Shown: one piece after another, positions 8,294 to 13,431 of the stretch
How positions within the stretch are numbered: the stretch's first letter is position 1
Layout: every line of letters starts with the position of its first letter
Assembly (NCBI RefSeq): GCF_002435945.1
Contig: NZ_DIXC01000020.1
Coordinates: 1-13,431 of the forward strand
Direction: 5' to 3'
Source of the DNA: Mesotoga sp. UBA6090
GTDB lineage: Bacteria; Thermotogota; Thermotogae; Petrotogales; Kosmotogaceae
Length of the DNA stretch: 13,431 bases
Notes under the pieces: generated by a model
Databases searched by the model: none
Told to the model about the DNA's origin: nothing
The model's input: only the letters and a program-made list of their open reading frames with translations
Program-made: the position numbers and the translations under genes

Positions 8294-8310
8294 ATACTCT
8301 CCTCTCAGTT

Positions 8311-8323
8311 CAATATGATTATA
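8311..8323 (-). promoter_or_regulatory. Probable promoter -10 of the rodA–gltX operon
   Basis: A perfect TATAAT on the minus strand (8323 down to 8318) would start transcription near 8311, giving an 18-nt leader to the rodA ATG. The region 17 bases upstream reads TGCGTA, a poor -35, so this is based mainly on the -10 and the position in the divergent rodA/panB gap. Confidence 0.45.
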
Positions 8324-8397
8324 TAACTTCTGAATCTCCTTACGCATTACAGCCTTCATTTGGCTATAACGGTAGATATGTAGTCTTTGGGTTCACT

Positions 8398-8427
8398 TTG
8401 TCTTGAAGGCCAACAAAAATGTATAAT
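8398..8427 (+). promoter_or_regulatory. Probable panB-birA promoter
   Basis: TTGTCT at 8398-8403 and TATAAT at 8422-8427 are separated by 18 bases, giving an expected start near 8434 and an 88-nt purine-rich leader before panB. The -10 is perfect and the -35 moderate. No known riboswitch fold was recognised in the leader, and the rest of the 229-bp divergent gap holds no gene that I can see. Confidence 0.55.
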
Positions 8428-8434
8428 CGAACCG

Positions 8435-8444
8435 GAGACGTCTC
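8435..8444 (+). promoter_or_regulatory. 10-bp palindrome at the panB start site
   Basis: GAGACGTCTC is a perfect dyad sitting on the expected transcription start of the panB promoter. It could be a repressor site, but palindromes of this length also arise by chance. Confidence 0.3.
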
Positions 8445-8522
8445 ATTGATTCAAGATACTCCACGAGAGGAAGAGACCGAAGCTGGACAAGCAGATGATC
8501 TAGAAGGAGAAGTGAGGTTATT

Positions 8523-9323
8523 ATGAATGTGAGAGAGATTGCTGAATCAAAGGATAAAAGGAAGCTTTCCATGGTTTCCGCATACAGTTACTTCGAAGCG
8601 AAATTCGCCGAAGAGGCGGGGATAGACATAATAGTGGTTGGAGATTCTCTAGGAACTCTTGTTATGGGGAAGAGGGATACCCTATCTGTTACGATGGACG
8701 AAATGATCTGGTCTCTAAAATCAGTTCGCCGAGGTTCAAAGAACGGATTTATTGTTGCAGATTTGCCCTTCGGTTCCTATCAGTGTTCTACAGAAAGAGC
8801 CGTTGAGAACGTCGTGGCTTTTTTGAGGCATGGAGCAAACGCAGTGAAGATTGAGGGCGGGTTCGAAACGGCCGATCTAATAAAGTATCTGGTAGACAGA
8901 GGTTTCCCCATAATGGGCCACATTGGCATCACTCCTCAGCATGCCAGTTTGGTTGGGGAGTACCACGTTCAGGGAAGAGACGAAAAGAGTATAAAAAGGT
9001 TAATTGAATCTGTAAACGATCTTGAAGAAGCCGGAGTCTTTGCCATACTTCTCGAAATGGTCGTTGAAGATGTAGCAAAGAGGCTAACGGAGGATACTTC
9101 TGTACCTACCATCGGTCTCGGGTCAGGGCGATATTGTGACGGGCAGTTTCTTAGATGGCATGATCTTCTGGGAATCAACGACGAATCGAGACCAAGATAC
9201 GTTAAGAGATTTGCAGACCTGAAATCGGAGATAATCGAGGCCCTCTCGAATTTCGATAAAGAGGTTAAGTCAGGTACCTTCCCCGACGAAAAGAATGCCT
9301 TTGAGGGCGCCGAAGAAATCTGA
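8523..9323 (+). CDS. panB: 3-methyl-2-oxobutanoate hydroxymethyltransferase
   Basis: Ketopantoate hydroxymethyltransferase: uses 5,10-methylene-THF to add a hydroxymethyl group to 2-oxoisovalerate, the first committed step to pantothenate and coenzyme A. At 266 aa it is full length. The barrel motifs are intact: VVGDSLGTLVMG with the metal ligand D41, VADLPFGSY with D80, VKIEGG with K109 and E111, GHIGITPQH, and LLEMVVEDVAKRLTE with the catalytic E178. IGLGSGRYCDGQFLRWHD follows. The ATG is preceded by GAGG five bases upstream, within a purine-rich stretch. birA follows after 44 nt on the same strand, so the two are probably co-transcribed. Other pantothenate genes are not in the window. Confidence 0.97.
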   Translation: MNVREIAESKDKRKLSMVSAYSYFEAKFAEEAGIDIIVVGDSLGTLVMGKRDTLSVTMDEMIWSLKSVRRGSKNGFIVADLPFGSYQCSTERAVENVVAFLRHGANAVKIEGGFETADLIKYLVDRGFPIMGHIGITPQHASLVGEYHVQGRDEKSIKRLIESVNDLEEAGVFAILLEMVVEDVAKRLTEDTSVPTIGLGSGRYCDGQFLRWHDLLGINDESRPRYVKRFADLKSEIIEALSNFDKEVKSGTFPDEKNAFEGAEEI

Positions 9324-9367
9324 TGCTCCTTGACATTTCTTAACTGTCTGGAGAGGCAGGCCCTAAT

Positions 9368-10096
9368 ATGATGGTTGGAGAGAACGTGATTTCTTTCTCT
9401 GAGATAGACTCCACAAATCGATTCGCTGTTGATAACCTGGACAGGCTTCCTTCAGGCACAGTAGTCTGGGCTCTAGCGCAGACGGATGGTTACGGGAGGC
9501 ACAAACGAGTTTGGCACTCGAGCAGAGGCGGATTGTGGTTCTCGATAGTCTTCAAACCAACATTGATTAGGGAACCAAATGAATATACGAAGATTGCTTC
9601 CGTCGCTATTGCTGAAACTCTTCTCCAGCTTGATTTCAAATCTGTAAGGATCAAGTGGCCAAATGATGTTCTGATCGACAACAGGAAAGTCGCCGGAGTT
9701 CTCACCGAGGCGGTATTCACGGGCAGATCGCTTAATGCCATCGTAGTAGGTATGGGCATCAACGTCAACAATGAAATGCCCGATGAAATTAAGCAAACCG
9801 GCATAAGCTTAAGTGCCGTGAAAGGAGATCACATATCACTTGAATCGCTTCTAGACAGGCTTCTTAAGAGAATAGAGTTTCTCAGAAAGACCTACCTTAT
9901 CAGAGGAAAAAGCAGATATCTCACAAGACGCTGGAAGAAATACCTCGCTTTTGCGGAGAACGATAAGATAACTGTATCCCTACACAAGGACGACAAAGTC
10001 ACTGGTATAATTAAGAGCATTACTCCTTCATCATTGTTGATCGAACAAGAAAGCGGGACAGTCATAGAAATCAAGTCAGGGGAGGTCATTCTCTAA
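9368..10096 (+). CDS. birA: Biotin–protein ligase, class I (no DNA-binding domain)
   Basis: Makes biotinyl-5'-AMP from biotin and ATP and transfers biotin to a lysine of biotin carboxyl carrier proteins. The 242-aa protein starts directly at the catalytic domain with SEIDSTN and has no N-terminal helix-turn-helix, so it should not act as a repressor like E. coli BirA. Motifs: biotin-binding loop GYGRHKRVW at about 41-49 (usually GRGRxGRxW), SSRGGLWFSIVF, IKWPNDV at about 95-101, KVAGVLTEA and VVGMGINVNN. A small C-terminal SH3-like domain follows. The first of two consecutive ATGs is taken; AGG lies seven bases upstream. The last 11 bp overlap the end of the opposing S4-domain gene, so no terminator fits between them. 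Confidence 0.94.
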   Translation: MMVGENVISFSEIDSTNRFAVDNLDRLPSGTVVWALAQTDGYGRHKRVWHSSRGGLWFSIVFKPTLIREPNEYTKIASVAIAETLLQLDFKSVRIKWPNDVLIDNRKVAGVLTEAVFTGRSLNAIVVGMGINVNNEMPDEIKQTGISLSAVKGDHISLESLLDRLLKRIEFLRKTYLIRGKSRYLTRRWKKYLAFAENDKITVSLHKDDKVTGIIKSITPSSLLIEQESGTVIEIKSGEVIL

Positions 10097-10310
10097 TCTC
10101 CTGAACAACCTTCGACCCGAAATCTTCAGTCACCTTCACAATTAGCGTTCTGTTTGAAAACCTTATAGAGACGATATCATAGGGTCTGACTTCAGAAGAT
10201 GGTTTTGCCGGAGTATTGTTTCTTAATACGTAACCCTTTTCAATCGCTCTTTTTGCAACCACTCTTCGTTTAATAATTCCATTTGCTTTCAAGTATTTGT
10301 CTATCCGCAA
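10086..10310 (-). CDS. S4-domain RNA-binding protein, RqcP-like
   Basis: A single S4 RNA-binding domain of 74 aa, very similar in layout to B. subtilis RqcP (YabO) and the Hsp15 family. These bind 50S subunits carrying stalled peptidyl-tRNA, and RqcP assists RqcH in adding C-terminal alanine tails. From the TTG at 10310 the protein begins MRIDKYLKANGIIKRRVVAK, matching the RqcP N-terminus including the basic KRR patch, followed by KGYVLRNN, AKPSSEVRPYDIVSIRF and a short basic tail. The TTG is chosen because AGGAG sits seven bases upstream and the family starts at this Met; a GTG eight codons earlier (10334) has no ribosome binding site. RqcH is not in view, so the RQC role is inferred by family. 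It overlaps birA tail-to-tail by 11 bp and may be transcribed from the exported-protein gene upstream. Confidence 0.88.
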   Translation of the reverse strand: MRIDKYLKANGIIKRRVVAKRAIEKGYVLRNNTPAKPSSEVRPYDIVSIRFSNRTLIVKVTEDFGSKVVQEIRE

Positions 10311-10317
10311 GCCGAAT

Positions 10318-10322
10318 CTCCT
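10318..10322 (-). promoter_or_regulatory. Ribosome binding site selecting the TTG start of the S4 gene
   Basis: AGGAG on the minus strand with a 7-nt spacer to TTG at 10310. It lies inside the longer reading frame that begins with GTG at 10334, so it decides for the shorter protein. Confidence 0.7.
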
Positions 10323-10334
10323 ATGAGTATACAC

Positions 10335-10363
10335 TTGACTAACTTACTCGAAATAGGTATAAT
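10335..10363 (+). promoter_or_regulatory. Well-formed promoter with no gene downstream
   Basis: TTGACT at 10335-10340, a 17-bp spacer and TATAAT at 10358-10363 make the best sigma-A-type promoter I see in the window. Transcription would start near 10370 on the plus strand, where there is no plus-strand gene, only the terminator at 10383-10421. It lies directly upstream of the divergent S4 gene. Short inverted arms CTCGA (10347-10351) and TCGAG (10371-10375) flank the -10. Confidence 0.6.
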
Positions 10364-10369
10364 TATGTC

Positions 10370-10421
10370 ATCGAGATGTTCTTGCCCCCGCCACTCCGCT
10401 AGGTGCAGGGGCACTTTTTTT
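10370..10421 (+). ncRNA. Candidate very short RNA (about 52 nt)
   Basis: The unit between the expected start of the 10335-10363 promoter and the T-run at 10415-10421. It would have about 13 unpaired 5' nucleotides followed by the terminator hairpin. No reading frame of useful length is contained. It could be a real small RNA, an RNA that absorbs promoter activity, or simply a chance promoter in front of the birA terminator. No known RNA family was recognised. Confidence 0.35.
10383..10421 (+). terminator. Intrinsic terminator (plus strand)
   Basis: TGCCCC at 10383-10388 pairs with GGGGCA at 10408-10413. A few inner pairs are possible (CAC with GTG), and a run of seven T follows at 10415-10421. 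The T-run exists only on the plus strand, so it ends plus-strand transcription arriving either from the promoter at 10335 or from birA 290 bp away. Its T-run overlaps the stop codon of the opposing exported-protein gene, so it would also protect that gene from antisense transcription. Confidence 0.8.
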
Positions 10422-11754
10422 ACATGATCACTATTAAACTTCTCACTCCACCCGTCTCTTCCAAATATTGGCTGTTTAGAAGAACTCCGCTTTCAATTTC
10501 GAGACCCATAAGACCTGTCAAAATGTACCCGGAATCGACAAATAACCTGGCAAATCCCTCCATTCCTGCGAAACCCAGAAGCTTGTTATATGTAACCAAT
10601 TCGGAGACAATTACTCCTTTCTGAAGCGCCTCATTGGTTCCAGTCTGATTCTTTGATGAAACGTATAGCCATCCGTCCTGGATCCAGATATACTGCCCTT
10701 CCACTAATAGGCTGTCGTTGGAAACCAACACTTTTAGATTCGGTTCTGCCTCCTCTATCATGGACTTAATTTTATCTAATGTGCCTCTGTAGGAGGCTCT
10801 CACAACGTAGGAGTAGCCAGCTGAGTCTGTACTTTCAGTTGTCATTCCCCCTGTACCCATTAGACTTGCAAAGATATCATCTACCGAGATATTGGCATCG
10901 ATCATGATTTCGCCGTTCATATCTTCGGACAACTCACTAATGCTTAGATTACCGATTTTTAGCGCCTCCAAATCCAAAGGTATCAATCCCATTTGCTCAA
11001 CATCTAGATCAGAAAGAAATGAGAAGTTATTAATTTTCACAGATCCAGAAGCAAGAGGAAGATGGCGACCGGCTTCAAGCCCTGAGACGGAGGCTCCGCT
11101 AAGAATCTCCGAGAACTTCTCCCTACTTTTTTCTGATTGCGGTATAGAAAGAAACTCTGCTATTAGAACTTCTTCGTCATTCCATATAGAACCTTTCTGA
11201 ACACTATCTCCCGTTGCAGAATAGAAGTAACCAAAGCCAGGAGAAAGGTCTGCCATGACCAAAGTGAGGTCGAACCCCTTTTCAGCAAGCGAATAGGACT
11301 CAATATCACCTATATAGAGATACTCTTGATCTACAGCAATATTCAATTTCATATCTGAGGGCAGCAGCTGTGGAAGGACTTTTTCGATGGCAGTCTTCAG
11401 TGTTTTTGGATTTTCAATCGGACCAAAAACAGCGACCAAACGATCCTTGCCCTCTGAGTCGACCCATACAGCCAGCCCAAAATCTCCGTCAAAAACCTTG
11501 TATATATCCTTGGGATCGAGACCGTTGTTGTAAGCTAGCATTTCGACGTACTGGGCTATCAGCTGCTCTATAGCAAGCTGGTTAAGAACCATATCCATGA
11601 GAACGGTTTGCTTTGTCTCATCGTAATTCTCTTTCAGATTCTCAACGACGAGAATACTATGAGACTCTGCAGGGAGTCTATCAGCCATAGAATAAACGTT
11701 GGCAAGTGTCAAAGACCCGATGATTAGTAAAACGAATACTATAAACCTCTTCAT
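10420..11754 (-). CDS. Exported protein of unknown function
   Basis: I do not recognise this 444-aa protein with certainty. It begins with a clear signal peptide (MKR, a hydrophobic core from about residue 4 to 18, then small residues), so it should be exported to the periplasm or under the outer sheath. The mature part starts with RLPAESHSILVVENL and continues with alternating strand-like and amphipathic helical segments. One of these, about 90-125, has the pattern of a globular repeat (KVFDGDFGLAVWV, then VFGPIENPKTLKTAI). This resembles the layout of DUF3352-type proteins, but that is a weak, by-eye impression. There are no cysteines, no internal membrane spans and no catalytic motif that I can name. 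GGAGGTG with a 7-nt spacer supports the ATG at 11754. The S4 gene lies about 110 nt downstream on the same strand and could be co-transcribed. Confidence 0.85.
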   Translation of the reverse strand: MKRFIVFVLLIIGSLTLANVYSMADRLPAESHSILVVENLKENYDETKQTVLMDMVLNQLAIEQLIAQYVEMLAYNNGLDPKDIYKVFDGDFGLAVWVDSEGKDRLVAVFGPIENPKTLKTAIEKVLPQLLPSDMKLNIAVDQEYLYIGDIESYSLAEKGFDLTLVMADLSPGFGYFYSATGDSVQKGSIWNDEEVLIAEFLSIPQSEKSREKFSEILSGASVSGLEAGRHLPLASGSVKINNFSFLSDLDVEQMGLIPLDLEALKIGNLSISELSEDMNGEIMIDANISVDDIFASLMGTGGMTTESTDSAGYSYVVRASYRGTLDKIKSMIEEAEPNLKVLVSNDSLLVEGQYIWIQDGWLYVSSKNQTGTNEALQKGVIVSELVTYNKLLGFAGMEGFARLFVDSGYILTGLMGLEIESGVLLNSQYLEETGGVRSLIVIM

Positions 11755-11819
11755 TTATGCACCTCCAAGATCGCATTCCAGATTTCGAAGTAAAAACTGG
11801 CGAATCTGTTCTTACTGTG

Positions 11820-11828
11820 ATTCTACCA
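11820..11828 (-). promoter_or_regulatory. Possible extended -10 promoter of the exported-protein gene
   Basis: On the minus strand TGGTAGAAT matches the extended -10 form TGnTAtAAT with one change, about 65 bases before the ATG at 11754. The -35 region (TTCATC) is weak. Confidence 0.4.
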
Positions 11829-11897
11829 CTTGACGCAAACTAGATGAATCCTGCTTGTGATCTTTTCGAGAAATTTGCTTCATCACTCCAGTAAGAA

Positions 11898-11920
11898 ATG
11901 ACTTAGAGGTTTTGAGTCAT
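11898..11920. promoter_or_regulatory. Dyad between -35 and -10 of the ABC-2 permease promoter
   Basis: ATGACT at 11898-11903 and AGTCAT at 11915-11920 are exact inverted arms with an 11-nt centre. They extend inward by a T·G and an A-T pair. The dyad ends 10 bp before the TATAAT at 11931, so a protein bound here would block the promoter. A second inverted pair, TTTCGAGA (11864-11871) and TCTCGAAA (11920-11927), brackets it. Confidence 0.35.
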
Positions 11921-11930
11921 CTCGAAAGAG

Positions 11931-11936
11931 TATAAT
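11931..11936 (+). promoter_or_regulatory. Probable -10 of the ABC-2 permease gene
   Basis: TATAAT at 11931-11936, about 66 bases before the start at 12003. No convincing -35 at 16-18 bp spacing (GGTTTT at 17), so activation or an alternative start is possible. The rest of the 248-bp gap between 11754 and 12003 holds no gene that I can support. Confidence 0.45.
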
Positions 11937-12002
11937 AGATGCGAAAAGAAGTTGCGAAGATTTTGATTGAGTATCAGAAAGGATTGAAGTGAGGGACTTT
12001 AC

Positions 12003-13139
12003 TTGAGATTTATTAGACTTGTGCAGAACGATCTTCTTCTCATTTTGAAATCAAGGGCCTTCCTTCTAGTGCTGGTGTTACTGCCAGTACTACTGGCGTC
12101 AATCTCCGCTATAACTTCTGACACTGGTGGTTATTCCGATCTAAGAATTGGAATTATTAACGAAGATAAGACTTTCATAGGGCTTTTCTTCATTCAGTAT
12201 GCCAATTCAATGATTAAGGGAGAGAATATCATACAGTTGTCTGGCAGGGAGGAAATCGATTCAGTAATAGACACACTGGACGGTGTCTTCATAATCCCTA
12301 GGGGATTTGCGAACAAACTTCTCTTTCAGGAACCTTCTGAGCTAGTTTTCATACCAAATCCCGGCTCTATGCAGACCGCAGTTGCAGTCTATCAGGTCTT
12401 GAGTAATGTATTGAGGGAATTCAAGGCTCTCCCCGTGGTGGCGGATCCCGAATTCATGAAGACCGTAGATATTGATCCAAATTATGTGGCTCCTTCTCTT
12501 ACAGTGGAAGGGATTTCTGAATCGAAACTCAGTTTCTCTTCTCTTCTCTTCCCAATAGTGCTGGTTACAACGATAATGTTTATGACATCAATAGGTGCTG
12601 CAACAGGTATCTTTGAAGATAGAAGAAACGGCGTAATCGACCTTCTGAGACTTTCAAATATCGGGTCAATAGAGTATATAGGCGCTAAGGTAGTAAGCTT
12701 CATGTTGTTCTCGACGGCACAGGTCCTGATATTCATGGTAGCTGGAAGGTTTTTTGGACTGGAAGTAGCATCCAACGTACTGCTCTATTTGGCAGTAATA
12801 GAGGTGTATATCTTCTTGTTCACATCTCTCGGTTTACTGATAGGCACCGTTCTCAATTCCTCGAGGAGCGCTCAGCTAACTTCTATATCAATCGTTACGA
12901 CCTTGCTTGTTCTGAGCGGAATTCTTGTTCCCCATTCGATGTTTCCCGACTGGCTTGAATCTTTCAGTAGAAACCTGCCGACAACATCCCTTCTGGTGCT
13001 CCTCCAGGGAATTTCAATGCTTGATTTCAGCCCTTCCCAGGCGGTTATCCCTTGTGTAGTGAATCTATCAATCGCAGTCGTGATAACGATAACTGCCGGC
13101 CTCATGTCAATGAGAGAGGATATCTCACTTGCAGACTAG
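12003..13139 (+). CDS. ABC-2 type transporter permease
   Basis: Integral membrane subunit of an ABC exporter (ABC2_membrane_3-like), 378 aa. It has an N-terminal transmembrane helix (about 17-37, rich in L and V) and a roughly 150-residue extracytoplasmic region containing VFIIPRGFANKLL. Five or six C-terminal transmembrane spans follow from about residue 178. The cytoplasmic loop FEDRRNGVIDLLRLSNIG is the typical coupling-loop motif, and LSGILVPHSMFPDWLE is the usual turn before the last helix pair. The start is TTG at 12003, supported by GAGGG at 11991-11995 with a 7-nt spacer. No ATPase gene is adjacent on either side within the window, so the partner is encoded elsewhere or beyond the left-hand genes. 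Substrate is unknown; family members export antibiotics, lipids or sodium. No terminator was seen after the stop. Confidence 0.9.
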   Translation: MRFIRLVQNDLLLILKSRAFLLVLVLLPVLLASISAITSDTGGYSDLRIGIINEDKTFIGLFFIQYANSMIKGENIIQLSGREEIDSVIDTLDGVFIIPRGFANKLLFQEPSELVFIPNPGSMQTAVAVYQVLSNVLREFKALPVVADPEFMKTVDIDPNYVAPSLTVEGISESKLSFSSLLFPIVLVTTIMFMTSIGAATGIFEDRRNGVIDLLRLSNIGSIEYIGAKVVSFMLFSTAQVLIFMVAGRFFGLEVASNVLLYLAVIEVYIFLFTSLGLLIGTVLNSSRSAQLTSISIVTTLLVLSGILVPHSMFPDWLESFSRNLPTTSLLVLLQGISMLDFSPSQAVIPCVVNLSIAVVITITAGLMSMREDISLAD

Positions 13140-13156
13140 ATCTTAATCGCAATACG

Positions 13157-13226
13157 TAATGCATCATAATTAAATCTACTCAAGAGAGAGTTAATGCATC
13201 AAAATAGAATCTACTCGAAATCGAAT
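13157..13226. repeat. Imperfect 35-bp tandem duplication
   Basis: Two copies with period 35 bp: the first 25 bases of each (13157-13181 and 13192-13216) match at 22 of 25 positions, both starting TAATGCATCA and ending AATCTACTC. The last ten bases of each unit are diverged (about half match). There are only two copies, so this is not a CRISPR array. The second copy spans the stop codon of the leftward transposase-like gene, suggesting a local duplication at an element edge or a pair of binding sites. Confidence 0.75.
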
Positions 13227-13431
13227 TGAAGGGAATTAAGAACACCTCCCTTTGACTTAGATTTTAGTATTTGTATGTCAACCAATAATTCCTGAGAATG
13301 TGCTATATTACTCTTTAGTTTGTATAAGTCTAGGGCTTCGTGAACCTTGCGAAGCTCATCTTTTTTTGTACAGTCAATCCAGGGAGAGTTAAGCCCTCTT
13401 TCATATGGAGTAGCGAACTTGTCGTATTTCT
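13211..13431 (-). CDS. C-terminal end of a probable DDE transposase (partial)
   Basis: An open minus-strand frame runs from the right edge of the window to TAG at 13211-13213, leaving 72 codons. It contains KYDKFATPYERGL, then NSPWID, then KKDELRKVHEALDLYKLKSN. This arrangement (K-x-Y-D, TPYER, a short gap, then LR-x-x-x-E-x-L and a lysine-rich helix) is the familiar tail of integrase-core DDE transposases of ISNCY/IS481-like elements. The catalytic residues and start lie outside the window, so function is inferred from the tail only. Bases here look more A+T-rich than in the neighbours, which fits a mobile element. The nearest chromosomal gene, the ABC-2 permease, ends 71 bp away on the opposite strand. 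Confidence 0.6.
   Translation of the reverse strand, partial: KYDKFATPYERGLNSPWIDCTKKDELRKVHEALDLYKLKSNIAHSQELLVDIQILKSKSKGGVLNSLQFDFE

Noticed and set aside
8403..8427. TTGAAG at 8403-8408 as the -35 of the panB promoter.
   Set aside because: Only 13 bp from the TATAAT; TTGTCT at 8398 gives a usable 18-bp spacer instead.
9330..9358. TTGACA just upstream of birA, suggesting a separate birA promoter.
   Set aside because: No -10-like sequence at 16-18 bp (position 9353 reads AGAGGC), so birA is better seen as co-transcribed with panB.
10206..10240. Weak hairpin GTATT/AATAC inside the S4 gene as an early terminator for birA.
   Set aside because: A five-pair A+T-rich stem with no following T-run; not a credible intrinsic terminator.
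11939..11992. A 17-codon reading frame (starting MRKEVAK) between the TATAAT and the ABC-2 permease, which could be a leader peptide.
   Set aside because: Its ATG lies only three bases after the -10, upstream of the expected transcription start, and it has no good ribosome binding site.
13157..13226. Possible CRISPR remnant from two repeats with a 35-bp period.
   Set aside because: Only two copies, 10-bp intervals rather than spacers, no dyad in the repeat and no cas gene in view.

Overview
The window looks like a chromosomal segment of a Thermotogota bacterium, most plausibly from the Kosmotogaceae/Mesotoga group. That placement is an inference from the protein flavour, the moderate G+C content, the strong GGAGG-type ribosome binding sites with about 7-nt spacing, several TTG/GTG starts and very tight gene packing. 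No rRNA, tRNA or other lineage marker is present to confirm it.

Layout. (1) Positions 1-845 (+) hold the 3' part of a nucleoside/BmpA-type ABC transporter permease whose start lies before the window. (2) Positions 879-8293 (-) form one compact eight-gene cluster, read in the order rodA, ftcD, hutI, rlmH, a CNNM/CBS/CorC membrane protein, cdd, a Nudix hydrolase and gltX. Gaps are at most about 20 nt and several genes overlap. It appears to run from a promoter near 8318-8323 to an intrinsic terminator at 846-878. It mixes cell-wall elongation (RodA), the last two steps of histidine degradation (HutI, FtcD), ribosome modification (RlmH), nucleotide salvage and clean-up (Cdd, Nudix) and tRNA charging (GltX). 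(3) Positions 8398-10096 (+) hold panB and birA, two vitamin/cofactor genes behind a divergent promoter. (4) Positions 10086-11754 (-) hold a small S4 RNA-binding protein (RqcP-like) downstream of a large exported protein of unknown function. Between these two lies a well-formed plus-strand promoter followed about 50 nt later by an intrinsic terminator, which together could make a very short RNA. (5) Positions 12003-13139 (+) hold an ABC-2 type export permease with no ATPase partner in view. (6) Positions 13140-13431 hold an imperfect 35-bp tandem duplication and, on the minus strand, the C-terminal end of a probable DDE transposase running off the window.

Most of the window is ordinary housekeeping sequence. 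The parts worth a second look are the 10335-10421 promoter/terminator unit with the convergent birA/S4 overlap beside it, the dyads upstream of the ABC-2 permease, the unknown exported protein, and the mobile-element edge at the right end. I did not find a convincing new defence, RNA-guided or biosynthetic system here.
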